Source: Zeimonas sediminis (GTDB lineage: Bacteria > Pseudomonadota > Gammaproteobacteria > Burkholderiales > Burkholderiaceae_E). From it: 64,000 nt of DNA. The stretch is taken from positions 124,001 through 188,000 of the forward strand of contig NZ_JAMQYE010000001.1 of the NCBI RefSeq assembly GCF_023721795.1. Reading direction: 5' to 3'. Positions 63,531 to 64,000 of the stretch are shown here, piece by piece. The translations under genes were made by a program, and so were the position numbers. Numbering within the stretch: position 1 is the stretch's first letter; every line of letters begins with the position of its first letter. The notes below the pieces were generated by a model. It did not search any database. It was not told the origin of the DNA and worked only from the letters and a program-made list of their open reading frames with translations.

Positions 63531-63594
63531 AAACCGGCTGGCGCATGCGCGCCGCCGTCGAACGATCGCGAGTCCCCCGGCGAGCCTGCATCCG

Positions 63595-64000
63595 ATGGAT
63601 CTTCAAGACCTCAGCGCAGTCGGTCCGGCCCCCGAGACGGCCGACCGCGATCCTTTCCTGCAGGCGCTCGGAGAGCGCGTCCGCTCGCTGCGCGCCCGCA
63701 AGGGCATGACGCGCAAGGCGCTCGCCAGGGCATCCGAGGTGTCGGAACGCCATCTCGCCAACCTCGAGCTCGGCGTCGGGAATGCCTCGATCCTGGTGCT
63801 CAGGCAGGTCGCCAGGGCGCTCGACTGCCCGCTGGCCGAACTGCTAGGCGACGAGACCGCCGCTTCGCCGGAGTGGCTGCTGATCCGGGACCTGCTGCGC
63901 GGGCGCAGCGACGACGCGCTGCGGCGCGCCCGCGTCGCGCTGGCCGAACTCTACGGAGAGGCCGGCCGGCCCGACGCGCGAACGAGCCGGATCGCGCTGG
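63595..64000 (+). CDS. bzdR: BzdR-type regulator (partial, cut by window edge)
   Basis: First 135 residues. After a short leader, a Cro/XRE-type helix-turn-helix spans about 24-84 (LGERVRSLRARKGMTRKALARASEVSERHLANLELG region), followed by the start of the helical linker that joins to a shikimate-kinase-like domain in BzdR proteins. BzdR represses benzoate genes and responds to benzoyl-CoA. The C-terminal domain is outside the window, so the assignment rests on the N-terminus and context. Confidence 0.85.
   Translation, partial: MDLQDLSAVGPAPETADRDPFLQALGERVRSLRARKGMTRKALARASEVSERHLANLELGVGNASILVLRQVARALDCPLAELLGDETAASPEWLLIRDLLRGRSDDALRRARVALAELYGEAGRPDARTSRIAL

Noticed and set aside
25632-64000. 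Aromatic genes as a recent mobile island
   Set aside because: No integrase, transposase, insertion-sequence ends or flanking repeats are seen, tRNA-Cys has no visible duplicated 3' end, and base composition matches the core region.

Overview
The window looks like a chromosomal segment of a very GC-rich betaproteobacterium, probably Burkholderiales or Rhodocyclales. The evidence is gene order (rpmF-plsX-fabH-fabD-fabG-acpP-fabF, then mucD-lepA-lepB-rnc-era-recO-pdxJ-acpS-nagZ-uvrC-pgsA-tRNA-Gly-tRNA-Cys), a phasin gene that suggests polyhydroxyalkanoate storage, and an anaerobic aromatic-degradation island of the kind known from Thauera and Azoarcus. I see no insertion sequence, phage, integrase, rRNA or CRISPR array. 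Taxonomy and functions are inferred from reading translated sequences; no database was searched.

Positions 1-25,600 are core housekeeping. They hold rluC, a HAD phosphatase, a Rieske protein and sppA on the plus strand; a tetrapyrrole-methylase-type methyltransferase and a Maf protein on the minus strand; then the phospholipid and fatty-acid cluster, the lepA-to-uvrC run with many 1-4 base overlaps, pgsA, a DUF2202 lipoprotein, and tRNA-Gly(GCC) and tRNA-Cys(GCA). The rpoE-rseA-rseB genes often found before mucD are absent.

Positions 25,600-27,900 are a transition with a DUF2279 protein, a phasin and a ferritin-like protein. The last is translationally coupled to korB. From about 27.9 kb to the right end the DNA encodes anaerobic aromatic metabolism. 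korAB (2-oxoacid:ferredoxin oxidoreductase) diverges from bcrCBAD (ATP-dependent class I benzoyl-CoA reductase) and its 2[4Fe-4S] ferredoxin. A compact minus-strand group follows (hemerythrin, double GNAT acetyltransferase, DUF59, NnrS-like protein), with a further polytopic membrane protein and a DUF2249 protein beside it. A long minus-strand block, read from 55.2 kb down to 39.0 kb, runs: branched-chain-type ABC transporter, FlK-like thioesterase, a molybdenum-dependent PadBCD-like phenylacetyl-CoA oxidoreductase, a phenylacetate-CoA ligase, 4-hydroxybenzoyl-CoA reductase (hcrCAB), DUF2249, membrane protein. A plus-strand GNAT-Rrf2 pair resembles badL-badM. A second ABC transporter, an alpha/beta hydrolase and a benzoate-CoA ligase follow, and a BzdR-type regulator is cut by the right edge.

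Proposed logic: the transporters import aromatic acids; ligases form benzoyl-CoA, 4-hydroxybenzoyl-CoA and phenylacetyl-CoA; Hcr and Pad funnel the last two toward benzoyl-CoA; KorAB supplies reduced ferredoxin; Bcr dearomatizes the ring. The ring-opening genes (dch/had/oah) and a dedicated phenylglyoxylate oxidoreductase are not in the window.

The most interesting signal is regulatory. Three control regions share a 23-bp element (30694-30716, 39016-39038, 55387-55409), each near an FNR-type palindrome (30641-30654, 39062-39075, 55420-55433). Together with the local Rrf2 regulator and the terminal BzdR-like regulator this suggests a layered anaerobiosis-plus-substrate circuit that also covers a small NO/O2-protection module.
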